Assembly: GCF_009389715.1 (NCBI RefSeq)
Contig: NC_052402.1
Coordinates: 17,690,147-17,754,146 of the forward strand
DNA length: 64,000 nucleotides
DNA from: Phoenix dactylifera
Taxonomy: Eukaryota > Streptophyta > Magnoliopsida > Arecales > Arecaceae
Direction of reading: 5' to 3'
Shown piece after piece: positions 33,391-44,760 of this stretch. Made by a program: the position numbers and the translations under genes. Under the pieces are notes generated by a model. That model was not told where the DNA came from, searched no databases, and saw nothing but the letters and a program-made list of their open reading frames with translations. Every line of letters begins with the position of its first letter. The first letter of the stretch is position 1.

Positions 33391-33732
33391 TCTCCCCTAT
33401 TTTATTTGCATTTTATTTTCTTTTATTTTTGGATTTGTTTGCAATTTTATTATTGTTGGACTTTATTTGTGTAGTTTGGGTTTATTGGGAATTATTTTGT
33501 GTAAGGGGGTTTTATTTTAATTGTTCTTATTGGGCCCTATTTATAGGGAACTTTTATGTTGATTAGGGTTAATGAAGGTTTAACAATTTTTCCCCCACAT
33601 CTTCTCCTCCTCTCTTCCTCCTTCTCTTCTTCTCTTCTCTTTCTCTTCCTCATTCTTTTCTCCCTCTTCTTCTATTTCCATCTTAAAGCTACAATGTACA
33701 GCAATCCCAACAGTACATTCTCATCACTACAG
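33391..33732. other. Intron remainder with pyrimidine tract
   Basis: This T-rich non-coding DNA carries a strong CT-rich tract at about 33595-33675. It ends at the splice acceptor CAG of the next CAP-H2 exon. Part of it may be the 3' end of the gypsy element. No second LTR copy was found for comparison. Confidence 0.5.
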
Positions 33733-33871
33733 CCATTTCTCCCTCCCGGTTCGGCATCATAATCATATGCAGCAAAATGATGATGCTGTGACATTTGATC
33801 GTGTTGAAGGTCTATCACAGGATGATCTAGGTTCTCATGCAGCCCTTGAAGATTTGTGCCACTTACATCTG
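33733..33871 (+). pseudogene. CAPH2: CAP-H2 internal exon
   Basis: The acceptor CTACAG is at 33727-33732 and the donor GTAAAAG at 33872. The frame gives DRVEGLSQDDLGSHAALEDL, a conserved CAP-H2 block that leads directly, in phase 0, into the exon at 42395. The exon itself has no stop. Central CAP-H2 exons expected between 26100 and here were not found. Confidence 0.75.
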
Positions 33872-34109
33872 GTAAAAGACAAAAATATCTATCTAGTTAT
33901 CTATCTTTCTATCTGCTTGTGCATGCTGCATTGTGGACACAAGTTGCATTATAATTTCTAATATGCTATTCAATCTTCATTTCTTGACTTTAAATGATTC
34001 TAAAGGTGTATTGCAGCATATATGTGATAGCAAGTGCTATTGTAGCTTTACATTCTAATAACCATTTGCAAAATGCCTTTCTTGATTGCATTTGTTGATG
34101 AATGAGATG

Positions 34110-34730
34110 ATTTGACCCTAGGTTCACCGAACCGGTGCCAGGACTCGTATTGGTCGGTGATTGGCACGGTATAGTATGCGTTCGTGTCGTGTTGTTATGG
34201 GACGTACCGACAAAGGAGAGCTAGAGAGGGAGGGGGAGAGGGAGAAGGAGAGAGAGGAAAATAGAGGAAAGAGGGAGGGAGAGGGAGAGGGTGGAAGGAA
34301 GGGAGAGGGAGAGAGGGAGAGGGAGGGGGATAGAGAGGGAGAGGGAGGTGCAGAGAAAGGCTGATGAGGCCTCCCCTGTTTTGAAACAAAACAACGGAGC
34401 CTTTTTTAATTTGCCGGTTTTGAAGTAATATCGGCAATTGGTTTGTCGGCTTCAGCCAGTTGCCGACTTCATTTCGAATTTAACAAAGGCCTCCTTTATT
34501 TCCTTTTGAAATAGGGGAGCCCTCATTAGCCTTTCTCTCTTGTGGCCTTCCTTCCTCTCTCTCAATCTCTCTCTATGCCTCCCCCCTTCTTTCTATCTCT
34601 TTCTCTCTCTCTCCTCCCACTCCCTCCAATTTGAACCGAGGTAATGAACCATGCCGGCAATTGACCGGTCTGGTTCGGTATGCTACGAACTAACCAGTTT
34701 GGCATGGTTCAACAAACTATGATTTGACCT
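34110..34730. repeat. Foldback-like sequence with purine/pyrimidine arms
   Basis: Nested imperfect inverted repeats occur in order. An outer pair is built on ACCGGT/GGTTCGGTATGC-type words (34125-34190 against 34650-34725). A GA-rich tract (34215-34355) lies opposite a CT-rich tract (34540-34620). A clear inner pair is 34352-34385 against 34504-34537 (GAGAAAGGCTGATGAGG against the complement of its partner). The loop is about 120 bp. It may be a foldback or MITE-like element. No TSD was resolved and there is no credible ORF. Confidence 0.5.
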
Positions 34731-36450
34731 CCACTGATCCAATCTGAGCTAGTTTAATAAGACTTCCTCCTACTCAATCTTCTTGGAATATATTGGTTAT
34801 TCCAACCAGGCTGACCTTATTCCCACATGGCAATATGAATAGTGGATTCAAGGGTTGACATATGGCTGGTAGATCATCTGTTTGTCTAATATCCAAAAAT
34901 CAGAAAACAAATGTTCCCTTATTGATTTGGAAGGAAAGTACGTGGTATTGAAAATTTTCTTGCTAATTAACTCCATTGACTTCTAGTTCAATGGGTCCAA
35001 AGATTTTTAGGTTCCTAATGCTCAGCATAAAGGCAAATAAACTTGCATGCCTCATTTGTTTCATTCCATAAATCAACTAACTGGTATCAATTTGTCCATG
35101 CATTGTACCCTTTTAATCCAAAATATTTTCTTGATGCCTTTTCGTTGGAAGGGCAGAAGATAATGATGCAAGAAGAGTTATTAAACCCTCATTTCAATGA
35201 AACTAGAAAAGCAAGCTGTTGGTTTGGATATGCAATGCTAGATTTATCTTAGAATTTTGTGGGAAGTCTGAAAACTCGTCTAGAAGAAGAAGATTCTATA
35301 TGAGTACATGGTATGAAATATTTTTACTACTTTTCTTTGCTGAAAAAGCTCAACTTTGTTTGAGTTATCATCCTTCTATGGGCTTCATTTTAGATTTGAA
35401 AAATGCCCTTTTTATGGATGATTTATGTAGGATCTCCGTGCAGGAAACCTCGAGAGAAAACTTGAATAGATAGAATATCAACTAGAGGTTATTGTGCCCT
35501 CAAAGGGAGGACCTAATGACCTAAAAGTTTGAGTACTGAGCAATTGTTTATGCAACTTCTGAAGTCACATCGTTGATGGCTCATATTAAAGAAATGAAGC
35601 TTTGAATTAATGGTCCTTGGTCCCCTCAAAAAAGATTTAGTGGTCTTTGGTAGGTATATTGTGATAATAACCTGCAATTTGTATAGTCAACGAATCTTCC
35701 AAGTTTATATTTGCTAATACATTGTTGATCGACGTGCCCATATAAGAAATCAAAATGAAGGGAACCAGTTGAAAGCTATCCCAAGCTTGGAAGGACTATT
35801 AATCTTTATTTGTTATTGGTTGGTTTTACCATAAGTTATATAGATTACACTTTAACCACTACTTTGGACCTCATCAAATCAGGCCAATAATGGTATAATG
35901 GGTAAAATGAAGGAGACCTTTCAAGGAATATACATAGAAGCTGGCCTTTTGGTTTCCCTCATTTTATAATAAAAAAGCGGTGCATAGTCTCATAAGTTAG
36001 ACCATCGTCTATGGTGTTAACAAGCGTCACGATCGGCCAGTGGTCAGCCTCCATGAACCGGTGCTGCAATGTACCCTTGTCCACATAGGTTATGGCCCGA
36101 GTTCAGTCTGATATAATTTATCACAATGCAGGATCTCATTCAAAAAAACTAGCTGAAAAATATTTTTTGGATTTCTTAGTTCTATATAAGTACCCAAGAT
36201 TTTTCCGGCAAATAACCGATGTGAAACTAAACACACGCCCGCACGGGTCCTTACAGATTGCCCTCATTGTTTTATGATAAAAAAGTAGTGCACGACCTCA
36301 TAAGTCAGACCATCATCCATTGTTTTCTTCCCTCTCCTTTCTCTCTCCTCTATTGTGCATTTTTTGCATGTTGCTCCATCTGGCATGCATTTCATTTATC
36401 CATATCCTTTTAACCTTTTGTGTCATTTCTTTTCTTTGAGAGACCGTTGC
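34731..36450. other. Intronic DNA without recognised genes
   Basis: Only short ORFs without known motifs occur. A ~58-bp segment at 35957-36014 recurs at 36260-36318 with about 80% identity (core ATAAAAAAG, CTCATAAGT, AGACCATC), suggesting an old repeat or element ends about 300 bp apart. Confidence 0.5.
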
Positions 36451-36455
36451 ATATC

Positions 36456-37363
36456 TGATGCAACCTATAATCGATTACTACAGGTGTAGATTGATTTCAT
36501 AATAATCAATTATGGTGCGATTGATTAGATACTTCAGCAAATACTCATCATCCCAAAAGATCATCATAGAGGTATGTGAACGCAAAACAGGACATGATAG
36601 ATATCTTATTAATAAAGCCTAATTAATGAAATATGATTACTGCAGCAAACTGAAAATAAGAATCTTTAGGCCGCAATTCTCTTAAATTCTGCCTTTGGTT
36701 AGCAGGAAAGGCTCCACTAAAGTATCGAGATGAAGCATGACGGGGTCAAGAAGGTGGCTTCAAGAAGAAATAGGTCAAGAAGTAGGATGAAAGTGGAAGA
36801 AAAAGGGTTTTTCAGGGCTTCGCCCACGGTGGCACTCACCTTTCTAGAGTTTCTTCTCTTTTTTTTGGTTGTTGTCCTGCCTTTTTATAGGTCGGGTTAC
36901 TGTTCCGTGAATAGTAACTGGGTCGGGTTACTATTTCGTGAACAGTAATGGGTCGGATTACTATTCCGTAACAGTAACGGGTCGGGTTACTATTCACATG
37001 AACAGTATTTTTTCTGTGTTGTTTTCTGCAAGTTTCTGTATTTTTTTCTCTTTTCTAACTTCTTTCCCCCCTTCTTCCATTCATGCACAATTCTATTTTC
37101 AAGACTATCATCCATCCTTCTTCGTTCCTAGAGATGAGTGATGACTGTGGGCATTGAAGAAAGGCTAAGGTTCAAGCAATTAAAGTGTGGAAGTTTGGAG
37201 TTGGGTTAGGCTTTCTATCACACCTAGGTAGACTCTTTTTGCTTGGCAGTACTAGTACATGACTCGACTCAAAATCCAAGCCTAAACATGGCTTTGGATG
37301 GAAAACACAGAAACAACAAAAAAATATAAACTATGTATAAGATGGAGTCTTGAGACTACATTA
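36456..37363 (-). repeat. 3' LTR of minus-strand gypsy (left copy)
   Basis: This is about 908 bp. Around 36890-37010 it holds four tandem variants of a ~30-bp unit containing GGTCGGGTTACTATTC and ending in an AACAGTAA-type word. The right LTR has only two. A segment corresponding to about 40930-41100 of the right copy is missing here. Confidence 0.85.
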
Positions 37364-37415
37364 GCTTTCTACAACTGGAAAGAGCTCGACTCCTGACGAG
37401 TAGGCCTCGTATGCA

Positions 37416-38499
37416 CTACAACAAATCAGGTCTCTGGCGCCTCAACTCGTCCTTGTTGATCCATAAACTGTCTGACATAGGTCTCCCTTGCCAACGCACA
37501 AGAAATCTGCGGTACTGCCCACACTTAGTGTCTACTGCTCCCACGTCAAGAATATCCTTAATACCCTCATGAAAACTGGACTCTGAACTGGTGCTGGGTA
37601 GATCTGGAACTACAACCGCCTCTGGTGGATCTTCATGGAACTGGTACAGGTCGGCGACGTTGAAAATTGGGGAATTCTGGACATTGTCTGGAAGCTCCAA
37701 TAAATAGGCGTTCTTCCCTAGCTTTCGACATATGCGGAATGGACCATACTTTCGCGGGCTGAGTTTGCTATAATTACCCAATGAAAATCTCTCTCCTGAA
37801 ATAGGCCATGACCAGATCGCCCTCTGCAAAGTGAATCTCCCTACGATTATGGTCAGCATCATCCTTATACCTAGCACTGGAGTCAAGCAAGCACTGATGG
37901 ACTTCCCGCTGGATGTGACAGACCTGCTCAATATTGTTCTCTGCTTCGGCACTTATTCGACCATGATAGGGAATGGAAGCACGATCCAGTATGTGTGGAA
38001 TAGAAAAACCTTAGATTTCAAATGGAGACTTACCAATAGTACAATTCATAGAACTGTTGTATGCAAATTCAGCCTGTGCTAAAATCAGATCCCACTGAGT
38101 AGGACGCTCACTAACCAAACATCTAAGCATGTTACCGAGTGTACGATTCACTACCTCTATCTGACCATCTGTTTGGGGGTGATAAGCACCGCTGAAGTTT
38201 AGTTTTGTTCCTAATTTGCTCCAAAGAGTTTTCCAAAAATAACTAGTAAATTTTGTGTCTCTACCAAATGTGAATGATCTTGGAATACCATGCAGTCTAA
38301 CAATTTCTTTAAAAAATAAATGTGCTATATGAGATGCATCAGATGTTTTCCTACATAGAATGAAATGTGCCATTTTTGAAAACCGGTCCACCACAACAAA
38401 AATCGAATCAACCTTCCTAGCCGTCATGGGTAGTCGTACAATGAAGTCCATGGTGATATCTTCCCAAGGGCCACTAGGAATAGACAACGGGGTGTACAA
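37416..38499 (-). pseudogene. Gypsy integrase core and chromodomain, frameshifted
   Basis: Two minus-strand frames abut. 38499-38011 encodes the integrase catalytic core: the first D in MDFIVRLP, the second D region [11 protein letters not shown], and E in [13 protein letters not shown]. The second, 37952-37416, encodes the C-terminal part with SPRKYGPFRI and a chromodomain-like FLVRWQGRPMSDSLWI. The frames are out of phase, so at least one indel separates them. In the second D motif the usual SDRD reads GRD. Chromodomain-type tails are thought to guide integration towards marked chromatin. Confidence 0.82.
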
Positions 38500-39012
38500 G
38501 CTTGTATTCTGGGCCTTTTCCTTTTCCTAACAAACTACTGAGCTCATTTTTAGTCCAGCCTTAAAAGATTTTGAATTTAGAATCAAGGCCATTTGAGTAG
38601 GTTCTTTGCCTTTTTCTTTTACAGAATTTTTCATGTTATACCCATACAACTCCTTTTGTGGATAGAGTGTGATATTCATTTTATCTTTCACAAAGGAAAT
38701 GTATTCTTTTCTCCATCATGCTGGGTCTTCCTATCGTACTACCAAGGCCTACCTAACAATACGTGGCACACCTCCATGGCATAGTGTCACACCATACCTG
38801 ATCTTGGTATCGTTCTCCAATGAAAAACTCTACTAGACACTTGTCGGTGACCGAAACCCCAACTCCCTCCATAAACTAAAATACCTTATATGGTTTATGA
38901 AGCTTTTGTGTAGGTATCTTTAGTTTATCAACCATGTATCGAGACACGAAGTTTTCAGTACTGCCACTATCAATCAAGTTAGAATATCTATATCCCCCTG
39001 CAGTACCCATAG

Positions 39013-40198
39013 TCAAGAAAATACTTCACCTAAACTAATTCTCTTGGGCAGGTTAGGCGCAACCATGACACGGTGAATCACCATGAGTGGGCCCACCTCA
39101 TCACCTATAATGTGGACATCATTGTTCTCGGACTCATTCTGTTGTTCAGACTTATCATCATTTGCCTCTGGATTGGGTTCATCTGAATCGTCCTGGTGTC
39201 CTTGCTCAATCAGGTGTGACTGAGACTGGAATTTTTTTAGAAGACATTCAGAGGATTTATGTTCGGGTTGTCGGCACTTATAGCAAATGATAGTGGAATT
39301 AGGTGCCGGTGCCAGTACGCCTGTGCCCTTGTCCCATAAGTCCTTGTTAAAATTTGGCTTTAGGGCAGTTGTGGTCTTGGTAGGGTTCTGAGAACTTATT
39401 GCCTTGTTTCCGAACTGACTTTCTTGGGTAATGGAGTTTTTGTTTGAGTCCCACTTTCGACCACCAGTTCGCCTTTGTTGTGCTTCCACTCTCAGTGCAC
39501 AGCGATGGGCATCATCAATACTCATGACATCGAATATCTCCACTTGGTCCAAGATGTCCCGTCTCAAGCCATTGATATATCTACTAGTAACATGAATGGG
39601 GTCCTCACTAAGGCCATTTCTTGCTTGGAGCTCATAGAACTCCTCGGTGTACTCATCCACGATCCTAGTCCTTGTTGGACGTTTTGGAATTTCAAGTAGA
39701 GATTTTGGCGATAATCCAATGGGAGAAATCGCTTCCTCAACTTTTTCTTCATCTTACTCCAGGTACGGATCTTATTCTTACCTTGTTGAACTCTTCGTTC
39801 CTGGAGTTGCTTCCACCAAACTAGTGCATGTCCTTTTAATTTGAGAGTCACAAATTTGACCTCTTTATCCTCAAGGATTTTCTTTCAATCAAAATATTGG
39901 TCGATTTTGTTGACCCAATCAAGAAAAGCATTTGGCTGGAAATGCCCCTCAAAATCTCCAATATCTATTTTAATGCCATCATCCCAACGTCTGGCATAAA
40001 GGGGTTCTCTATGTGGTGGTCTCTCTCTCTGTTTCTACGTAGTGGTCGATCATCCAAGTTATTTTTTATCTCATATGACTCACTACTCTTGACTACCATC
40101 TGATTGACCCTTTGTCTATCTTGAGATCTGACTCTACGTCTTGGTTCATCCTGATGATTTTTCTCTCTCCTAGGTCTCACTATCTCAGTGATGTTCAA
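39013..40198 (-). pseudogene. Gypsy gag remnant, several frames
   Basis: Reading minus strand from about 40198, gag blocks occur in shifting frames: a KGHALVWWKQLQ segment (39851-39564), then an EEFYELQARNGLSEDP segment (39660-39013) ending with a knuckle-like CYKCRQPEHKSSEC, where the usual GH is EH. The region between this and the integrase (39012-38500) should hold protease, RT and RNase H but is only ~0.5 kb and shows no RT motif. Confidence 0.78.
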
Positions 40199-40739
40199 TT
40201 CTAGTCTAGTTATGAAGTTGGAGAGGTGTTCTACCTGTCGTTGGATCTGCTCTAAGATTTGTTGTTGGGTTCTACATGCATCTTGCCAATTATCAGATAT
40301 GATTGTAGGCTAAGATTCGATCCAAAACTTTTTCAAAGGTGCTTCTAATATTATGGAGGTGAAACAGATTTTTTTTCAGAAATTTTTTTCCATTTTTTTA
40401 TTTTTTTAATGCTGAAAATAAATATTCTAATACAGAAATTAATATTTAGTACAGAAATATTTTTTTTTATTTTTTAAATGCGGAAAATGAATGCAGAATT
40501 TTTTAAAATGCAGAAACTAATTTTTCTATGTTTTTAACTCCAAAAATTAAAATTTCTGTAGTTTTAAATGCTGAAAATATAATTTACTGAATTTATTAAT
40601 CCAAAAAATATATTTTTCTGTTTTGAAGTGCAGAAATTTAATTTTCAGAATTTAAAGTGCAGAAAAAAAGAATGTTATGATGCAAATACAATAATGAAGA
40701 TTTTTAGATATGCAGGACCTATTTGCTCTGATATCACTT

Positions 40740-41728
40740 TGGTGCAACCTATAATCGATTACTATAGATGTAAATTAATTTCATAATAATCAATTATGGT
40801 GCGATTGATTAGATACTTCAGCAAATACTCATCATCTCAAAAGATCATCATAGAGGAAAGTAAACGCAAAACAGAACATGATAGATATCTTATCAATGAA
40901 ATATAACTAGTGCAGCAAACTGAAAATAACTACAACAGAACAATAAAAAAAATACTGCTAGTAAACTCGGATCCCAAGGATGTAATAAATGGAAATGATG
41001 GTAATGGTGATGGATGGAGATAATGATTGATGGACGAATAAACAAAGGTTGGGCAAAAGATGGTGATAGAACTAGTCGGATAATTATCTCTACGAGTTTG
41101 ATTCCTTCAATCCAATGAGAATCTTCAGGCCGTGCTCCACCAAAGTATCGAGATGAAGGATGACAGGGTCAAGAAGGTGGCTTCAAGAAGAAATAGGTCA
41201 AGAAGCAGGATGAAAGTGGAAGGAAAATGGTCTTTCAGAGCTTCGTCCATGGTGGCACTCACCTTTCTAGGGATTTTTCTCTTTTTTTTTGGTTGTTGTC
41301 ATGTCTTTTTATAGGCCGAGTTACTGTTCCATGAATAGTAATGGGTCGGGTTACTATTCACGTAAACGGTATTTTTTTTCTGTGATGTTTTCTGCAGATT
41401 TCTGCATTTTTTTTCTCTTTTCTAACTTTCTTCTCCCCTTCTTCCATATACACACAATTCTATTTTCGAGACTATCATCCATCCTCCTCCGTTCCTAGAG
41501 ATGAATGATGACCGTGGGTATTGAAGAAATGCTAAGATTCAAGCAATTAAGTGTGGTGGTTTGGAGTTGGGTTAGGCTTCCTGTCACACCTAGGTAGATC
41601 CTTTTTGCTTGGCAGTACTAGTACATTACTCGACTGAAAATTCAAGCCTAAATAGAGCTTTAGATGGAAAACACAAAAACAACAAAAAATATAAATCATG
41701 TATAAGATGGAGTCCTGAGACTACATCA
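40740..41728 (-). repeat. 5' LTR of minus-strand gypsy (right copy)
   Basis: This is about 989 bp and matches the left copy. It has two of the GGTCGGGTTACTATTC-type units (about 41315-41370). The interior end is TGGTGCAACC, next to the PBS. Confidence 0.85.
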
Positions 41729-41733
41729 ATATC

Positions 41734-42394
41734 TAATTTTTGTAGGGTAGCTGGCGGATGAATGAACTTGGTTTTAAGCTTTAATAATAGGTTAAATTTG
41801 AACCATGATGTGACTGCATGACTGCAATGGTAAATGGGTCTCTCGCCCAATTTTCCTGTTATCCAGTCATGGTGCTTTGTGGGAATGGCCATGGAAGGAG
41901 CTACATCAGTCCATTGCTTATTGCAGATGAGTTAAACTCTGGCCTCTAGATGCCAGTTCTTAGGTTTGAGGATAACATGGATTGCCTTGTATTACGTTGC
42001 CTTTCAGCAGGTTTATCAACTATTAAGGGTTTATCAACTGGTTAGGCAGATGATGATCTGTGTATTAAATGAAGGATTGTTAAGGAAACTTCTACTTGTG
42101 GCAGTGGCTATGGTGTTTATAGTGAGAATATATTAGGTGAATTCATATTTCTTTTAATGATCGTTCAATTTGTTGGGCAATGAGTTGGTTTTCATGAGGA
42201 TCTGGTCAGATGTTTAAGGTTTCAGGGATGGTTCCCAAGAGTATCGGACCAGATGTCAGTTCTACTTCACTTGGCTCCCTCAAGTCCTGTTTTATATTGC
42301 ATCTTGTGGGCACTATATTGTTTGTTTAAAATTTATTATATTACCTCTCCAATTTCTTCATGCTGATTTCGTAATCTATCCTCTCTTCATTCAG
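41734..42394. other. CAP-H2 intron tail
   Basis: This AT-rich intron sequence right of the gypsy TSD ends in the pyrimidine-rich acceptor CTTCATTCAG at 42385-42394. No gene is seen. Confidence 0.6.
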
Positions 42395-43198
42395 GATGCC
42401 CTTCTTGCTAGCATAGCTGAAACAGAGAAGCAAACAGAGTTGGCCACACGAGTTTCAACATGGAAAGAACGGATTGAACACACCTCGGAAGAGCAAGTGG
42501 GTAGCAGGAGATTGCTTCCGTTCTCTTCCAGTCCTGATCTATATTAGCCAAAGAATTCTTCTGGTTATTTGAGATTTCCTTGTTTTTTTTCATTGATTGG
42601 GAATTGTTTAGACAGGATACACACCCTCCTTTTGACATTCACTTATATGGCAAGAGAATCTTGGACAAGCTTTCCTTCAAAGTGGACAGTGGAGGAAGCA
42701 TGTCCTCTACTGATGTTGTGATGGGCCAACCCAAGCATGATGTTGCAAGGACATTTTCTGCACTTCTGCAGCTGGTATTTACTTTTTTCTGCTTGCAAGC
42801 ATATACGGCATGCTTGTTCTTGCGATCAAAAATTGAGAAACTTTATGTATTTACCACAAACTTTTGATTTCTGGTGAACAATGGGAATGTTGATCTAAAA
42901 GAGCTCCAAGAAGTGATGAGTTTGTCCATCCATGTGAAGTTCCTTCGCCATGCCAGTAGAGAAGATATGGGCAACTGTTCGACAAGGAAGAGAGTTAATT
43001 TCCCTTTGAGGAAAGGGTGCATAAAAGCAAAATTCCTCCACCTCAGAAGCCACCTCACCTTTAAAATCATTGCATCAGAATGGCAGGTTCTCTCCTAAGC
43101 TTGGGAAGGGCAGTGTTATCAGGTGTACTCCTGAGGGGAAGAGAAGACGGAGTTCTACTCGGTTTATAGAGCTATTTGATTTTCAGTCTGCTGGTTGA
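42395..43198 (+). pseudogene. CAPH2: CAP-H2 C-terminal exons, damaged
   Basis: The exons are 42395-42496 ([16 protein letters not shown]), 42616-42774 (PPFDIHLYGKRILDKLS, then GQPKHDVARTFSALLQL) and about 42874-43198 (NNGNVDLKELQ, RKRVNFPLRKG). The first two keep intact GT/AG borders and phase 0. The last should follow a CAG acceptor, but the sequence reads TTTCTG immediately before GTGAAC, so the AG is lost. In the last exon the frame shifts near 43020-43030. Reading straight on stops at TAA 43096-43098, while the basic C-terminal block (GKGSVIRCTPEGKRR) sits in another frame and ends at TGA 43196-43198. The C-terminal region is the part of this kleisin that contacts the SMC head, so its loss would matter. 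Confidence 0.8.
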
Positions 43199-44460
43199 CA
43201 TGAAACAATTTTTTTTAAAAAAAAAAAAAATTAAGGATGATGTAAAATGGTTGTTGAATGGTCTAGAGATCATATATCAGTACCATACTCATGTAACTCG
43301 GTATATCAGTTCCCTCTAACAAGTGGGTAGGCGACAACACTTTAATTTATGGCTTAGGTCTAGGCAGGTATATATGTTAAAAATTTCTGTAATTCTTGTA
43401 TGTTTATTCATTAATCAATATATTTTTCGGTTGTCCATCCTTGTTTATATGTAATAGTAGCAATGCCCCATTAATAAATCTAAACTTTTTTTTTTGTGTT
43501 AAAGTTGTCTGTGTCAATCTCATTTGAGATAGTGTCTAAGATGAAACATTTTTAGCTACAAACAAAAACTTCTCGACAAGGCTAGATGCCTGTTTCTAGG
43601 TGACTTCTCTTTTGCATTTCATTTCAATATCTGTATGATTTACTATTGTGGATAGATAAAATGTTTTCTTTTTTCTTTTTTCGTACAAGATATCATTTTC
43701 ACAAAACATTAGGGGCGTCATTTTCGTCTATGATTTTTGTACATGTTTTTGGATGCTTTTTCTCCGTGTTTTATCATTTGATTGGATCGATGCATGATAT
43801 CTCTTGCGTGGGGTTCATAAATCGCTTGATTTTAGCTCCATGAGTTGAGCAAGGGGTCGAAGCCCTTTATGTCGTGTCTGATGTCCGTGGCCTCTTCGTT
43901 CACATTGGCTCTAGAGTTGGGGTTGGTGGAGAAGATATGGACGATATCTCCCTTCTTTATGTCGAGGTGGGTAAGGCCAGGGTGGAGAGTAGGAGAAAGG
44001 AGTCGAAACCAAGCAGGAAATGTGATAGTGATGCAGTGCATGGGTTGAAACTGAGTGAACAACGAGCGATATATTGTCTCCTCGAGGGAAGAAGGTTATC
44101 ACCGAAGGTTGGGCTGCGAAATATGTCATGATGGACGAGGTGAAGGAGCATGGACAAGTTATAACGAATCCACTTTGTTTTCATTTGAGGTGAAAAGCAA
44201 TTCATCTTTCAGGATTTTTTATCTTCCACCAACGTTAAGAATTCTTATTTATTGAGCTAATTTGGGTGAGGCCATCATTGGGTGGGAAACGAAGGCTTTG
44301 TCGTGGGGAAGAGAGGTATGTATAGACCTGCCAAGAGGAAATCAGAGGAACATCAAATGCACGACCACTTTAATTATGGAGTCCATACGAGAGGCCATGT
44401 TGGACTCATTTAGTTCGTGGGAGTAGGAGGGGAAAACTATGGTCAATAAAAAAATGGAGA
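43199..44460. other. Intergenic, no gene recognised
   Basis: This is downstream of CAP-H2. It has poly-T/poly-A runs (43208-43230, 43490) and only short ORFs without motifs. The overlapping plus and minus frames at 43832-44255 are mirror shadows with no domain. Confidence 0.5.
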
Positions 44461-44463
44461 AAT

Positions 44464-44760
44464 ACTTTACGTTTGGTTGGAGTTTTTAAAGAAAAGAGAT
44501 GAGAAAATAGCTTCTTCCATGGAAATAGGATTCCCACATTTCATTAGAAAGAAAAAACTACGAGGGCTACGGGAAAGTCCAATTCCCACCGGCTGAGAAT
44601 TAGGATTTTTTTTTTGCAAAACTACCCTTAAGCTTTTTAGAAAGAATAGGGTAAGTTTTTTTTTTATTATTATTATTAAAGGTATAACAAGTATTTTACA
44701 CAACTACAAGTACTTTGCACAGCTTTCTCAAGAAAATAGATGTTTAACCAAACATAAGTC
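44464..44760. mobile_element. Possible MITE
   Basis: The ends are inverted and similar (ACGTTTGGTTGG near 44470 and the complementary AACCAAACATAA near 44742) around ~270 bp of AT-rich non-coding DNA. Short-TIR elements with this end type are common in monocots. The TSD is not resolved, so this is a weak call. Confidence 0.3.

Larger units (their letters stand above)
36456..41728 (-). mobile_element. Minus-strand Ty3/gypsy element lacking RT/RNase H
   Basis: The LTRs are at 36456-37363 and 40740-41728. The outer ends are TGATG and CATCA, and the TSDs are ATATC at 36451-36455 and 41729-41733. On the minus strand a PBS (TGATATCAGAGC, one mismatch to the tRNA-Met type) lies at 40736-40725, three bases inside the right LTR. 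This sets the orientation: the right LTR is the 5' LTR. Internal coding remnants in minus-strand order are gag, a zinc knuckle, then integrase and chromodomain; protease remnants are weak and RT/RNase H is missing. At 5.3 kb it is a deletion derivative that needed help in trans. Confidence 0.88.
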
